A DNA stretch of 64,000 nt from Streptosporangiales bacterium (GCA_009379825.1 WHTA01000002.1:124001-188000), one strand, 5' to 3'; numbered from the stretch's first letter, positions 43,268 through 53,109 are shown. Program-made: numbers and translations. Notes: generated by a model not told the origin, from the letters alone.

Positions 43268-43323
43268 CCGATCTGCGCCCCAGTGGCGTCCGGTCGCTTT
43301 TCCAGTCCAACGGAAGGATCGCC

Positions 43324-43620
43324 TTGTCGGGTACCGAGCCGGTTGCCGAGGGCATCACGAACCCACCCATCGACGAGCTGCTCAAGACCACGCCGAGTCG
43401 CTACCAACTGGTGATCTTCGCCGCCAAGCGGGCGCGTCAGATCAACGCGTACTACTCCCAGCTCGGTGAGGGCCTGCTCGAGTACGTCGGCCCGCTGGTC
43501 GAGACGCACGTCCAGGAGAAGCCGCTCTCCATCTCGCTGCGCGAGATCCACCACGGCCTGCTCGACACCGAGGCGCTGGACGCACCGGCGGAGCCGGTCG
43601 GCGCCGCACAGGTCGAGTAG
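43324..43620 (+). CDS. rpoZ: RNA polymerase omega subunit
   Basis: Small subunit aiding RNA polymerase assembly and, in some bacteria, ppGpp binding. The 98-residue protein includes the conserved [20 protein letters not shown] and [15 protein letters not shown]. The start is taken as TTG at 43324 because GGAAGG (43312-43317) lies six bases upstream and the length then fits; a GTG at 43252 would overlap gmk. A TTG start is rare and should be checked. Confidence 0.92.
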   Translation: MSGTEPVAEGITNPPIDELLKTTPSRYQLVIFAAKRARQINAYYSQLGEGLLEYVGPLVETHVQEKPLSISLREIHHGLLDTEALDAPAEPVGAAQVE

Positions 43621-43647
43621 CAGCCCGCCGGGCCGGCGAGGGCGACG

Positions 43648-44883
43648 GTGTCCGCGGACGACGCGCGACCGCGTGTGGTCGTCGGAGTGGCCGGCGGCAT
43701 CGCCGCGTTCAAGGCCTGCACCCTGGTCCGGCTGTTCACCGAGTCCGGCCACGACGTCCGGGTCGTCCCCACGGAGAGCGCGCTGCGCTTCGTCGGCGCG
43801 GCGACGTGGGAGGCGCTGTCCGGGCACCCTGTGCACACCGACGTCTGGGCGGACGTGCCCGACGTCCCGCACGTGCGGTTCGGGCAGGACGCCGACCTGG
43901 TCGTCGTCGCGCCGGCCACCGCGAACACGCTGGCCCGCGCGGCCCATGGCCTCGCCGACGACCTGCTCACGAACACGCTGCTGACGGCCCGCTGCCCGGT
44001 GGTGTTCGCGCCCGCCATGCACAGCGAGATGTGGCAGCACCCGGCGACGGCGGCGAACGTGGAGCTGCTGCGCAGCCGGGGGGCGCTGGTCCTCGAGCCG
44101 GCCAGCGGCCGGCTCACCGGCAGTGACTCAGGCCCCGGCCGGCTGGTCGAGCCGGAGCAGATCTTCACCGCGGCCAAGGCCGTACTCGACCGGGGGACGG
44201 CGGCGACCGACCTCACCGGCCGGCGCGTGCTGGTGACCGCGGGCGGCACCAGGGAGCCACTCGACCCGGTCAGGTTCATCGGTAACAGGTCGAGCGGCCG
44301 GCAGGGCTACGCGTTCGCGCAGACCGCGTGGGCGCGCGGCGCCGAAGTGATCCTTGTCACGGCCAACAGCGGGCTGCCCGACCCCGCCGGTGTCGAGGTC
44401 GTCCGGGTGGAGACGACCGAGGAGATGCGGGCCGTCGTCGTCGACCGGACGGCCGCCGTCGACGCGGTAGTAATGGCGGCCGCACCTGCGGATTTCCGCC
44501 CGGTCGAGGTCGCCGGCAGGAAGATCAAGAAGTCCGAGTCGGACGGTCCCGCTCCGGTGCGGCTGGAGCAGACGGCCGACATCCTCGCCGAGATCGGACA
44601 CGGACCGTACCGGTCGCGGCAAGTAATCGTCGGGTTCGCCGCGGAGACCGACGACGCGGTGGCCAACGGGCAGCAGAAGCTGGCCCGCAAGGGCTGTGAC
44701 CTGCTCGTCGTGAACGAAGTCGGTGCAGGTAAGGGCTTTGCCGTGGAGCACAACACGGCGACCGTGCTCGGCGCGGACGGCAGCAAGACGACGCTACCGA
44801 GGCAGCGGAAAACGGCGCTCGCGGACCGGGTCTGGGACCTGGTAGTCGAACGGCTGGTGGGGCGAGCTGACGGAACTCGGTAA
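43648..44883 (+). CDS. coaBC: Bifunctional phosphopantothenoylcysteine decarboxylase / phosphopantothenate-cysteine ligase
   Basis: Two consecutive steps of coenzyme A synthesis. The N-terminal CoaC flavoprotein domain shows GVAGGIAAFKACTLVRL, the catalytic histidine in VPHVRFGQ and APAMHSEMWQHP; the C-terminal CoaB domain has VLVTAGGTREPLDPVRFIGN, RSSGRQGYAFA and the lysine motif AGRKIKK. 411 residues. GTG at 43648, 27 bases after rpoZ. Confidence 0.96.
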   Translation: MSADDARPRVVVGVAGGIAAFKACTLVRLFTESGHDVRVVPTESALRFVGAATWEALSGHPVHTDVWADVPDVPHVRFGQDADLVVVAPATANTLARAAHGLADDLLTNTLLTARCPVVFAPAMHSEMWQHPATAANVELLRSRGALVLEPASGRLTGSDSGPGRLVEPEQIFTAAKAVLDRGTAATDLTGRRVLVTAGGTREPLDPVRFIGNRSSGRQGYAFAQTAWARGAEVILVTANSGLPDPAGVEVVRVETTEEMRAVVVDRTAAVDAVVMAAAPADFRPVEVAGRKIKKSESDGPAPVRLEQTADILAEIGHGPYRSRQVIVGFAAETDDAVANGQQKLARKGCDLLVVNEVGAGKGFAVEHNTATVLGADGSKTTLPRQRKTALADRVWDLVVERLVGRADGTR

Positions 44884-44925
44884 ACTCATGCTGGACCGAT
44901 ACCCAATTCGTTGGAGGAATACCTC

Positions 44926-46119
44926 GTGTCCAGCCGCCTCTTCACGTCGGAATCAGTCACCGAGGGCCATCCGGACAAGATCTCGGACCAGGTGAGCGAC
45001 GCCATCCTCGACGCGTTGCTGGAACAAGACCCCAAGAGCCGGGTTGCGGTCGAGACCTTGATCACGACTGGTCAAGTGCATGTCGCCGGTGAGGTGACGA
45101 CCAACGCGTATGTAGAGATTCCGCAGATCGTCCGCGACACCATCCTGGGTATCGGTTACGACTCGTCCACGAAGGGCTTCGACGGTGCGTCCTGCGGCGT
45201 GTCGGTGTCCATCGGTTCGCAGTCGCCCGACATCGCGCAGGGTGTGGACACCGCCTACGAAGGGCGTGCGGAAGGCTCCGTCGACCCCATCGACAAGCAG
45301 GGTGCGGGCGACCAGGGCATGATGTTCGGCTTCGCCTGCAGCGAGACCGAGCAGCTGATGCCGCTGCCGATCCAGCTGGCGCACGAGCTGTCCAGGCAGC
45401 TCACCAACGTGCGCAAGGACGGCACCGTGCCGTATCTCCGCCCGGACGGTAAGACGCAGGTCACCGTCGAGTACGACGGGCAGCGTCCGGTGCGGCTCAA
45501 CACCGTGGTCGTCTCTTCCCAGCACGCCGCCGACATCGATCTCGATGCACTGCTCACTCCGGACGTCCGGCAGCACGTGATCGAGCCGGTGCTGGCTGGC
45601 TTCGACATCGACACCACCGGATACCGGCTGCTCGTCAACCCCACCGGGCGGTTCGAGGTGGGTGGCCCGATGGGTGACGCCGGCCTCACCGGCCGGAAGA
45701 TCATCGTGGACACCTACGGCGGGTACGCCAGGCACGGTGGCGGCGCGTTCTCCGGCAAGGACCCGTCCAAGGTGGACAGGTCGGCCGCGTACGCGATGCG
45801 CTGGGTGGCGAAGAACATCGTGGTCGCCGGTCTGGCCGAGCGCTGCGAGGTGCAGGTCGCGTACGCGATCGGCAAGGCGCAGCCGGTGGGCCTCTTCGTC
45901 GACACCTTCGGCACCGAGCAGGTGCCGGTGGACCAGATCGAGAAGGCCGTCGGTGAGGTCTTCGACCTGCGCCCCGGTGCGATCATCCGCGACCTCGACC
46001 TGCTCAAGCCGGGGTACAAGGGCACCGCGGCGTACGGCCACTTCGGCCGTAGCGACCTGAACCTGAGCTGGGAGCGCACCGACCGCGCGGACGCGCTGCG
46101 TTCGTTCGTCGGCGCCTGA
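44926..46119 (+). CDS. metK: S-adenosylmethionine synthetase
   Basis: Makes SAM from methionine and ATP. The 397-residue protein has the ATP-binding [35 protein letters not shown] and [22 protein letters not shown] at 44926 has GGAGG (44913-44917) eight bases upstream; a TTG at 44911 overlaps that site and was rejected. The 42 bases after coaBC are too few for a SAM riboswitch. A perfect 18-bp hairpin follows the gene. Confidence 0.97.
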   Translation: MSSRLFTSESVTEGHPDKISDQVSDAILDALLEQDPKSRVAVETLITTGQVHVAGEVTTNAYVEIPQIVRDTILGIGYDSSTKGFDGASCGVSVSIGSQSPDIAQGVDTAYEGRAEGSVDPIDKQGAGDQGMMFGFACSETEQLMPLPIQLAHELSRQLTNVRKDGTVPYLRPDGKTQVTVEYDGQRPVRLNTVVVSSQHAADIDLDALLTPDVRQHVIEPVLAGFDIDTTGYRLLVNPTGRFEVGGPMGDAGLTGRKIIVDTYGGYARHGGGAFSGKDPSKVDRSAAYAMRWVAKNIVVAGLAERCEVQVAYAIGKAQPVGLFVDTFGTEQVPVDQIEKAVGEVFDLRPGAIIRDLDLLKPGYKGTAAYGHFGRSDLNLSWERTDRADALRSFVGA

Positions 46120-46142
46120 CGTGTCGTAACCGAGCACAGCGA

Positions 46143-46182
46143 GCGGCCCGCGGGCCCGGCAACCGCCGGGCCCGCGGGCCGC
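46143..46182 (+). terminator. Perfect 18-bp GC hairpin after metK
   Basis: GCGGCCCGCGGGCCCGGC and its exact complement are separated by the loop AACC. The stem is entirely G/C with no downstream U-tract. Located between metK and priA; very likely a terminator of the high-GC actinobacterial kind. Confidence 0.8.
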
Positions 46183-46231
46183 AACGCTGTCCCGCCGCTG
46201 GCCGGTCGGCGGGGTCCGGTAGAACGGTGGG

Positions 46232-48250
46232 GTGGGCGAGACCGGTACCGAGCAGCTGGCGCTCGTACGTCGGCGGCCGCCGGCTCGCAGCCGCACGGCG
46301 GCGAAACCCGAGCCGGCGGAGCGGTTGCCGGTGGCGCGGGTCGCCGTCGACATGTCGCTGCCGCACCTGGACCGCCCGTTCGACTACCTGGTGCCGGCGG
46401 ACGCCGACTGCGTACCCGGCTGCCGGGTGCGGGTGCGGTTCGCCGGGTCGCTGGTGGACGGGTTCGTGCTCGACCGGGTGGACCGCAGCGAGCACGAGGG
46501 CCGGCTGGCGTTCCTCGACCGGGTGGTCTCCGGCGAGCCGGTGCTGGCACCGCAGGTCGCGACGCTGGCCAGAGCCGTCGCCGACCGGTACGCCGGCACC
46601 ATGGCCGACGTGCTGCGCCTCGCCGTCCCGCCGCGCCACGCGAAGGTGGAGGCCGAACCGCCTGGAGTGGCCGCACCGGCACCACAGCCGCCGGACGGGC
46701 CAGGCCCGTGGGCGGAGTACACGGCCGGTGCGGCGTACGTGCGGGAGCTCGCCGCCGGGCGCCCCGCCCGCGCGGTCTGGAACGCGCTGCCAGGCGCGGA
46801 CTGGCCGGCGGCCATCGCGCACGCGGTCGCGACCGTGCGGAGCGTGGGCAACGGCGCCGTCGTCGTGGTGCCCGACCACCGCGACGTGGCGCGGCTGGAC
46901 GCCGCGGTGCGGGCGGCCTGCGGCCCGGACCAGCACGTCGTGCTCACCGCGGAGCTCGGCCCGGCGCAGCGGTACCGGCGCTGGCTCGCCGTACGGCGCG
47001 GCGCCGTGCAGGTGGTGGTCGGCACCCGGGCGGCGATGTTCGCGCCGGTGCACGACCTCGGTCTCGTGGTGTGCTGGGACGACGGCGACGACCTGCATGC
47101 CGAGCAGCGGGCGCCGTACCCGCACGTCCGCGAGGTGCTCTGCCTGCGTGCGCACCGGGAAGGCGCCGCCGCGCTGATCGGCGGGTTCGCCAGCACCGCG
47201 GAGGGCGCGCGGCTGCTCGCGACCGGCTGGGCGCACGCGGTCGCGGGGGACCGGTCCGCGGTACGGGCGGCGATGCCGGCCGTCCGGGTCGCAGGCGACG
47301 ACGCCGACCTGGCCCGCGACCCCGCCGCCCGCAGCGCACGGCTGCCGCAGTCCGCCTGGCGGGCGGCGAAGGAGGCGCTCGCGCACGGTCCGGTGCTGGT
47401 GCAGACGCCGCGGCGTGGGTACGTGCCGGTGCTCGCCTGCCGCTCCTGCCGGCACACGGCGCACTGCCCGCACTGCCAGGGTCCGCTCGCCGCGACCGGC
47501 GACGGGCAGCCGGCGTGCCGGCTGTGCGGCCGGCCGGTGGCGAACTGGCGGTGCCCGTCCTGCTCGGCGACCGGGCTGCGGGCGGTGGTCGTAGGCGCGG
47601 CCCGCACCGCAGAGGAGCTCGGCAAGGCGTTCCCCGGCGTACGGGTGCGGGTCAGCGGCGGCGACGCCGACGTGCTCGCGGAGGTGCCCGCGGCCGGCCA
47701 GCTGGTGGTGGCGACGCCGGGCGCGGAGCCGGTGGCCGCCGGCGGCTACGCGGCCGCCCTGCTGCTCGACGGCTGGGCGCTGCTCGGGCGCGCCGACCTG
47801 CGCGCGGCCGAGGAGGCGCTGCGGCGGTGGCTGACGGCGGCCGCGCTCGTACGGACGGGCAGTGCCGGCGGCCGGGTCGTCGTGCTCGCTGACTCGTCGC
47901 TGCCGGTCGTGCAGGCGCTGGTGCGCTGGGACCCCGCAGGCTTCGCCGAACGCGAGCTCGCCGACCGCGCCGAGCTGCGGTTCCCGCCCGCCGTACGGGC
48001 CGCCGCGGTCACCGGCGACGCGACCGCCGTCGACGAGCTGCTCGGCGCCGACCGGCTGCCCGAGGTGTCCGACGTGCTCGGCCCGGTGCCGCTGCCCGGC
48101 GACCCGCAGGAGGTGCGCGCCCTGGTGCGGGTACCGCGCAGGGACGGCGCGGCGCTCGCCGCGGGCCTGCACGCCGGCCTCGCGGTCCGCAGCGCGGTGA
48201 AGGCGCCTGGCAAGGTGCGCGTGCAGGTGGACCCGCTCGAGGTGCTCTGA
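46232..48250 (+). CDS. priA: Primosomal protein N' (PriA), helicase-motif-less form
   Basis: Replication-restart protein of 672 residues. The N-terminal DNA-binding domain (VAVDMSLPHLDRPFDYLVP) and a zinc region with four CxxC pairs (CRSC, CPHC, CRLC, CPSC, about residues 400-445) are present. The helicase core is eroded: no GxGKT Walker A is visible where VVVVPDHRDVARL stands, and the DEAH position reads DDGDD. Actinobacterial PriA proteins are known to lack helicase motifs, so this is the lineage form, not recent decay. GTG start at 46232. Confidence 0.88.
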   Translation: MGETGTEQLALVRRRPPARSRTAAKPEPAERLPVARVAVDMSLPHLDRPFDYLVPADADCVPGCRVRVRFAGSLVDGFVLDRVDRSEHEGRLAFLDRVVSGEPVLAPQVATLARAVADRYAGTMADVLRLAVPPRHAKVEAEPPGVAAPAPQPPDGPGPWAEYTAGAAYVRELAAGRPARAVWNALPGADWPAAIAHAVATVRSVGNGAVVVVPDHRDVARLDAAVRAACGPDQHVVLTAELGPAQRYRRWLAVRRGAVQVVVGTRAAMFAPVHDLGLVVCWDDGDDLHAEQRAPYPHVREVLCLRAHREGAAALIGGFASTAEGARLLATGWAHAVAGDRSAVRAAMPAVRVAGDDADLARDPAARSARLPQSAWRAAKEALAHGPVLVQTPRRGYVPVLACRSCRHTAHCPHCQGPLAATGDGQPACRLCGRPVANWRCPSCSATGLRAVVVGAARTAEELGKAFPGVRVRVSGGDADVLAEVPAAGQLVVATPGAEPVAAGGYAAALLLDGWALLGRADLRAAEEALRRWLTAAALVRTGSAGGRVVVLADSSLPVVQALVRWDPAGFAERELADRAELRFPPAVRAAAVTGDATAVDELLGADRLPEVSDVLGPVPLPGDPQEVRALVRVPRRDGAALAAGLHAGLAVRSAVKAPGKVRVQVDPLEVL

Positions 48251-48301
48251 GCTGCTGGCCGCCTAGACTGTGAGCTTCCCGATCTTTCCTTGGAGTGACT
48301 C

Positions 48302-48847
48302 GTGGCCATCCGACCGATCCGGCTGTTCGGCGACCCGGTGCTGCGTACGCCGGCGGAGCCGGTGCGCGACTTCGACAAGGAGCTGCGCCAGCTGGTCACC
48401 GACCTCCAGGAGACGATGCTCGACGCGGAGGGCGCCGGCCTCGCCGCGCCGCAGATCGGCGTGGGGCTGCGGGTGTTCACGTACAACGTGGACGGCATCG
48501 TGAACCACCTGGTGAACCCGCGGCTCGAGCTCTCCGAGGAGGAGCAGGAAGGCGACGAGGGCTGCCTGTCGTTCCCCGGCATGGTGTACGACGTGACCAG
48601 GTCGATGTACGTCGTCGCCAAGGGCGAGAACATGCACGGCGAGCCGGTGGAGATCCGCGGCAGCGAGCTGCTCGCGCGGGCGCTGCAGCACGAGACCGAC
48701 CACCTCGACGGCATCCTGTTCATCGACCGGCTCGACCGGGAGCAGCGGAAGCTGGCGATGCGGGAGGTCCGCGCCGCCGAGTGGGCGGGCGAGCCGATCC
48801 CCGACGTACGCACCTCGCCGCACCCGACCGGCGGCCGGGCGTTCTGA
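48302..48847 (+). CDS. def: Peptide deformylase
   Basis: Metalloenzyme removing the formyl group from nascent proteins. 181 residues with motif 1 GAGLAAPQIG, motif 2 DEGCLSFPG and motif 3 QHETDHLDGILF, giving the Cys and two His metal ligands. GTG at 48302 has GGAG about seven bases upstream. It is followed three bases later by fmt, the enzyme that adds the formyl group to initiator tRNA. Confidence 0.97.
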   Translation: MAIRPIRLFGDPVLRTPAEPVRDFDKELRQLVTDLQETMLDAEGAGLAAPQIGVGLRVFTYNVDGIVNHLVNPRLELSEEEQEGDEGCLSFPGMVYDVTRSMYVVAKGENMHGEPVEIRGSELLARALQHETDHLDGILFIDRLDREQRKLAMREVRAAEWAGEPIPDVRTSPHPTGGRAF

Positions 48848-48850
48848 GCG

Positions 48851-49786
48851 GTGCGCCTGGTCTTCGCCGGTACACCCGCGGTCGCCGTCCCCGCGCTCGA
48901 CGCGCTGCTCGCGTCGGGCCATGACGTCGTCGCCGTCGTGACCCGCCCGGACCGCCGCGCCGGCCGCGGCCGGAAGGTGGCGGCCAGCCCGGTCGCCGAG
49001 CGCGTACGGGCGGCAGACGTCGAGCTGCTGCAGCCGGAACGCGCGACCGACGAGGCGTTCGTCGCGCGGCTGGCCGAGCTCGCGCCAGACTGCTGTCCAG
49101 TGGTGGCGTACGGCGCGCTGCTGCAGGCGTTGGTGCTCGCGATCCCGCGGCACGGTTGGGTGAACCTGCACTTCTCCGTGCTGCCGGCCTGGCGCGGCGC
49201 CGCCCCCGTGCAGCACGCGCTACGCGCCGGCGACGACGTGACAGGCGCGACGGTGTTCCAGCTGGTGCCCGAGATGGACGCGGGACCGGTGTACGGCACG
49301 GTGACCGAGTCCGTACGCCCGCGCGACACCGCGGGGGAGCTGCTCGACCGGCTCGCGTCCGGCGGCGCCGAGCTGCTCGTACGGGTGCTCGACGGCATCG
49401 CCGACGGCAGCGTGGTGGCGGTGCCGCAGCCGGCCGACGGGGTGAGCTACGCCCCGAAGATCACCTCCGCCGACGCGCAGGTCGACTGGCGGCAGCCGGC
49501 GCACGCCGTCGACCGGCAGGTCCGCGCGCTGACCCCGGTGCCGGGCGCGTGGACCACCGTGCACGGGCAGCGGCTGAAGCTCGGCCCGGTGGAGCCGGCC
49601 GACCCGGACGTCGACCTGGCGCCGGGGCAGCTGACCGTAGCCAAGGCCGGCGTGTTCGTCGGCACCGCAACGGCGCCGGTGCGGCTCGGCACGGTGCAAC
49701 CGCAGGGCCGCCCGTCGATGGACGCCGGTGCCTGGGCGCGCGGCGCCAGGGGCGTCGAAGGCGCAGTGCTCGGCGCGCCGGCATGA
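48851..49786 (+). CDS. fmt: Methionyl-tRNA formyltransferase
   Basis: Formylates Met-tRNAfMet using 10-formyl-THF. The 311-residue protein has the N-terminal [18 protein letters not shown], the catalytic [17 protein letters not shown], and the C-terminal OB-like domain. Its TGA overlaps the ATG of a 40-codon open frame that leads into rsmB. Position after def is typical. Confidence 0.96.
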   Translation: MRLVFAGTPAVAVPALDALLASGHDVVAVVTRPDRRAGRGRKVAASPVAERVRAADVELLQPERATDEAFVARLAELAPDCCPVVAYGALLQALVLAIPRHGWVNLHFSVLPAWRGAAPVQHALRAGDDVTGATVFQLVPEMDAGPVYGTVTESVRPRDTAGELLDRLASGGAELLVRVLDGIADGSVVAVPQPADGVSYAPKITSADAQVDWRQPAHAVDRQVRALTPVPGAWTTVHGQRLKLGPVEPADPDVDLAPGQLTVAKAGVFVGTATAPVRLGTVQPQGRPSMDAGAWARGARGVEGAVLGAPA

Positions 49787-49905
49787 GCGACCCGCGCTGG
49801 AGCGCGACGAACGAGCCGGAGGTAGGGGCCGCGGTGCTCACAGCACGACAGCTGAGGCTGCCGCGGCACCTGCCGGAGGGTCGAGAGGAGGCGGGCGCGG
49901 CATGA
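49783..49905 (+). CDS. Small open frame of 40 codons bridging fmt and rsmB
   Basis: ATG 49783 overlaps the fmt stop (ATGA), and its TGA 49903-49905 overlaps the rsmB ATG (ATGA). The predicted peptide begins [20 protein letters not shown] and ends REEAGAA; third-position GC is high as in coding DNA. Its first codons repeat the start of rsmB: ggcatgagcgac occurs at 49780-49791 and 49899-49910, 119 bases apart. No family is recognised. It may be a real peptide, a remnant of an insertion at a stop/start joint, or noise. Confidence 0.4.
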   Translation: MSDPRWSATNEPEVGAAVLTARQLRLPRHLPEGREEAGAA

Positions 49906-51242
49906 GCGACGCCGCGCGGACCGTCGCCTACGAGGTACTGCGCGCGGTGGCGAGCCGCGGCGCCTACGCCAACCTCGCGCTGCCGCACGCGCTGCGCAGC
50001 GCCGGCCTGACCGGTCGCGACGCCGCGCTCGCGACCGAGCTGACGTACGGCACGCTGCGCCACCGCGGCACGTACGACGCGGTGCTCGCCGTGTGCATCG
50101 ACCGGCCGCTGGCGAAGCTCGACCCGCCGGTGCTCGACGCCCTGCGCCTCGGTACGCACCAGCTGCTGCGCACCCGGATCCCCGGGCACGCGGCGGTGAG
50201 CAGCACGGTGGCGGTGGCCAAGGAGGCGCTCGGCAGCAAGCGCGCGGGGTTCGTCAACGCCGTGCTGCGCCGGGTGGCCGACCGCGACGAGCAGGGCTGG
50301 ATCGACGCGGTCGCACCGGACTACGACGACGACCCGGTCGGCCACCTCGCCGTCGCGCACGCCCATCCGCCGTGGGTGGTGCGCGCGATGCACGAGGCGC
50401 TCGGTGGCTCGTGGACGGACACCTCCGCGGCCCTGGCCGCGGACAACGACCCGGCGGACGTCGTCGTGTGCGCGCGCCCCGGGCTGTGCACCGTGGACGA
50501 GATCCCCGGCCGGCCCGGCCGGTGGTCGCCGTCCGCCGTGCTCGTCGACGGCGACCCGGCCGCCGTGCCCGCTGTCCGCGAGGGGCGGGCCGGGGTGCAG
50601 GACGAGGGCAGCCAGCTGGTGGCGTACGCGCTCGCCGCGGCCGAGGTGCCGACGCGCCCGGGCGGCGAGGTGTGGCTGGACGCCTGCGCCGGCCCCGGCG
50701 GCAAGGCGGCGCTGCTGGCCGCGCTGGCCGAGCAGCAGGGAGCCAGGCTGGTCGCAGCGGAGCGCAGGCACCGCAGGAGCCGGCTGGTGCGCCGCGCGCT
50801 GCAGCTGTCGCAGAACGCACAGGCGGTGACGGCGGACGGCCGCGCCGGTCCGTGGCGGGCGGACACCTTCGACCGGGTGCTCGTCGACGCGCCGTGCAGC
50901 GGGCTCGGCTCGCTGCGGCGCCGCCCGGAGGCCAGGTGGCGCCGCACGCCGGGCGACGTGGCCGACCTGGTGCGGCTGCAGGGCGACCTGCTGCGCGCCG
51001 CCCTGACGGCGGTCCGTCCCGGTGGCGTGGTCGGCTACGTCACCTGTTCGCCGCACCTGGCCGAGACCACCGGCGTGGTCGACCTGGTGACGGGGGATAC
51101 TCCCGGGGTGGACGTCGTCGACGCGCGCCCGCTGTTCCCCGGCCGGCCGCATCTCGGCAGCGGCCCGTGGGTGCAGCTGTGGCCGCACCTGCACGGGACG
51201 GACGCGATGTTCGCGGCCGTCCTGCGCAAGCGGGAGGATTAG
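49902..51242 (+). CDS. rsmB: 16S rRNA (cytosine-5)-methyltransferase RsmB-like
   Basis: Methylates C967 of 16S rRNA in related bacteria. The 446-residue protein has an N-terminal NusB-like domain (VAYEVLRAVASRGAYANLAL), then the SAM-binding VWLDACAGPGGKAALLAAL, the Pro-Cys catalytic motif VLVDAPCSGLGSLRRRPEA and the second cysteine VGYVTCSPHLAET. ATG at 49902 has GAGGAGG about 10 bases upstream. Ends 24 bases before rpe. Confidence 0.93.
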   Translation: MSDAARTVAYEVLRAVASRGAYANLALPHALRSAGLTGRDAALATELTYGTLRHRGTYDAVLAVCIDRPLAKLDPPVLDALRLGTHQLLRTRIPGHAAVSSTVAVAKEALGSKRAGFVNAVLRRVADRDEQGWIDAVAPDYDDDPVGHLAVAHAHPPWVVRAMHEALGGSWTDTSAALAADNDPADVVVCARPGLCTVDEIPGRPGRWSPSAVLVDGDPAAVPAVREGRAGVQDEGSQLVAYALAAAEVPTRPGGEVWLDACAGPGGKAALLAALAEQQGARLVAAERRHRRSRLVRRALQLSQNAQAVTADGRAGPWRADTFDRVLVDAPCSGLGSLRRRPEARWRRTPGDVADLVRLQGDLLRAALTAVRPGGVVGYVTCSPHLAETTGVVDLVTGDTPGVDVVDARPLFPGRPHLGSGPWVQLWPHLHGTDAMFAAVLRKRED

Positions 51243-51266
51243 GGGACGACACGGAGGATCGGTGGC

Positions 51267-51938
51267 ATGACGAAGATGCAGCTGGCACCCAGCATCCTGT
51301 CCGCGGACTTCACCCGGCTGGCGGAGGAGGCGGGCGTCGTCGCGGGCGACGCCGACTGGCTGCACGTGGACGTGATGGACGGGCATTTCGTGCCGAACCT
51401 GACCATCGGGCTGCCCGTCGTCGAGGGGCTGGTGAAGGCGGCCGGCCTGCCGTTGGACTGCCACCTGATGATCGACGACCCGGACCGGTGGGCGCCGCAG
51501 TACGCCGAGGCGGGTGCCGGGAGCGTCACGTTCCACGCGGAGGCCGCGCGTGCGCCCGTCCGCACCGCGCGCGAGCTGCGAGCGCTCGGCGCCCGCGCCG
51601 GGCTCGGGCTGAAGCCGGCGACGCCGGTGGAGGCGTACGCGGACCTGCTCGGCGAGATCGACATGCTGCTGCTGATGACCGTCGAGCCCGGGTTCGGCGG
51701 GCAGAAGTTCCTCGACTTCGTGCTGCCGAAGATCGAGCGGGCACGGCGGCTGGTGCGCGACGGCGACCTGCAGCTGTGGGTGCAGGTCGACGGCGGCGTG
51801 GACGCAGAGACGATCGGCCGGTGCGCGGAGGCGGGTGCGGACGTCTTCGTCGCCGGGTCCGCGGTGTACGGCAGCGACGACCCCGCCGCTGCGGTGCGCG
51901 GGTTGCGTGCGCGCGCCGAGGCCGCGCACGACCGATGA
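51267..51938 (+). CDS. rpe: Ribulose-phosphate 3-epimerase
   Basis: Pentose-phosphate enzyme interconverting ribulose-5-P and xylulose-5-P, TIM barrel with a metal. The 223-residue protein shows [52 protein letters not shown] and [15 protein letters not shown] at 51267 has GGAGGATC upstream. Its TGA overlaps the next ATG. Ribulose-5-P is also the substrate of the RibB half of ribBA downstream. Confidence 0.96.
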   Translation: MTKMQLAPSILSADFTRLAEEAGVVAGDADWLHVDVMDGHFVPNLTIGLPVVEGLVKAAGLPLDCHLMIDDPDRWAPQYAEAGAGSVTFHAEAARAPVRTARELRALGARAGLGLKPATPVEAYADLLGEIDMLLLMTVEPGFGGQKFLDFVLPKIERARRLVRDGDLQLWVQVDGGVDAETIGRCAEAGADVFVAGSAVYGSDDPAAAVRGLRARAEAAHDR

Positions 51939-52888
51939 ACGAGGCGCTGCCCGCCGCCGACCAGCCCACGCGCACCGTGCTCGCCTGGGTCTCGGCCGCC
52001 GACGCCGTGGCCGCGTCCGCGGCGGAGCTGGCCGGGGGGTGGCGGGTCAGGCGCGTCGGTGAGCTGCGCGCGATGCAGCTGGCGGTGGCCAGGGACCGGC
52101 CGGACGTGCTGCTGGTGGACCTGACCGACCTCCCGGACGACCCGCACCGCTGCCTGCGCACCCTGCGGGCCGACTTCAAGGTCGCCGGCGTGCCGCTGGT
52201 GGCGCTGGTGCCCGAACCGCTGTCGGCGGCCGAGCTCGTCGCCTTCGGCGACCTGGTCGACGACTACGTGCGCCAGCCCTGGTCCGCCGGTGAGCTGGCG
52301 CACCGGCTGGAATGGGCGGTCGCACGACACGGCGAGCGCAACGCCATGGCGGCGGTGACCGGCCTGCCCGGGTTCGGTCGCGCGCGGCAGGACCTGCAGG
52401 AGCGACTGGCCGCCGGCCGCCCGTTCGGGTACTGCCGGCTCGACCTGGACGGGTTCGCCGCGTTCAACGAGATCTACGGCCACCCGCGCGGCGACCAGCT
52501 CATCGCGATGTTCGCGGCGACACTGCGGCGGGTCGCCGCCGACCTGGCGCCGCCACCGTTCGTCGGGCACCTCGACGGCGACGACTTCGTGCTGACCTGC
52601 GCCGCCGACCAGGCCAGGCCGGCGTGCCGCGACGTCGCGGACATGTTCGAGGCGGACTCGCTGACGCTGTACGACGAGGCCGAGCGTGTCCGCGGCACCA
52701 TGCAGGTGACCGACCGGCGGGGGGTGCAGCACGACATCCCGCTGGTCACCGTGTCGGCGGGGGTGGCCACCAACGAGCACAGGCACTTCGCCAACACGCA
52801 CCAGGTGCTCGCCGTCGCCGACGAGATGCTGGTCTTCGCGAAGCAGAGCGCCGGTTCGAGCGTCGGCGTCGACCGGCGCAAGGCGTGA
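51935..52888 (+). CDS. Receiver-like / degenerate GGDEF domain protein
   Basis: A 317-residue cytosolic protein. The first 130 residues look like a response-regulator fold ([28 protein letters not shown]). The second half is a GGDEF domain: [20 protein letters not shown] keeps the metal and GTP-binding residues, but the signature reads LDGDDFVL instead of GGDEF, and no RxxD inhibition site precedes it. It could make or only bind a nucleotide. ATG 51935 overlaps the rpe stop. It stands where a ribD gene often lies. A link to BldD via c-di-GMP is suggestive but not shown. Confidence 0.8.
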   Translation: MNEALPAADQPTRTVLAWVSAADAVAASAAELAGGWRVRRVGELRAMQLAVARDRPDVLLVDLTDLPDDPHRCLRTLRADFKVAGVPLVALVPEPLSAAELVAFGDLVDDYVRQPWSAGELAHRLEWAVARHGERNAMAAVTGLPGFGRARQDLQERLAAGRPFGYCRLDLDGFAAFNEIYGHPRGDQLIAMFAATLRRVAADLAPPPFVGHLDGDDFVLTCAADQARPACRDVADMFEADSLTLYDEAERVRGTMQVTDRRGVQHDIPLVTVSAGVATNEHRHFANTHQVLAVADEMLVFAKQSAGSSVGVDRRKA

Positions 52889-52984
52889 CCGTCCAGGCAC
52901 TGAGACACGCCGGTCGGCCGGCGTGATCGACGACATGTCGCGGTACGGCGGTCGGGTGCCTACACTGGGGGCGACACGCGAAAC

Positions 52985-53109
52985 GTGCGCTCCGGGGTCG
53001 GTGAAAATCCGAACCGGCGGTTATAGTCCGCGACCCGGCCGAAGCCATCGGCCGGTTGATCCGGTGAAATTCCGGTACCGACGGTGAAAGTCCGGATGGG
53101 AGGTAGCGC
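52985..53109 (+). ncRNA. FMN riboswitch (RFN element)
   Basis: All conserved blocks of the RFN element are visible in order: cgctccggggtcggtg, aatccgaaccggcggt, tagtccgcgacc, gatccggtgaaattccgg, taccgacggtgaaagtccgg and atgggaggtagcgcg; the ends pair as the closing stem. It lies 84 bases before ribE and should repress the rib genes when FMN is abundant. Confidence 0.96.

Noticed and set aside
43252-43323. GTG at 43252 as rpoZ start
   Set aside because: It lies inside gmk, has no ribosome binding site and adds a non-conserved segment.
44884-44925. SAM riboswitch upstream of metK
   Set aside because: Only 42 bases separate coaBC and metK and no aptamer motif is present.
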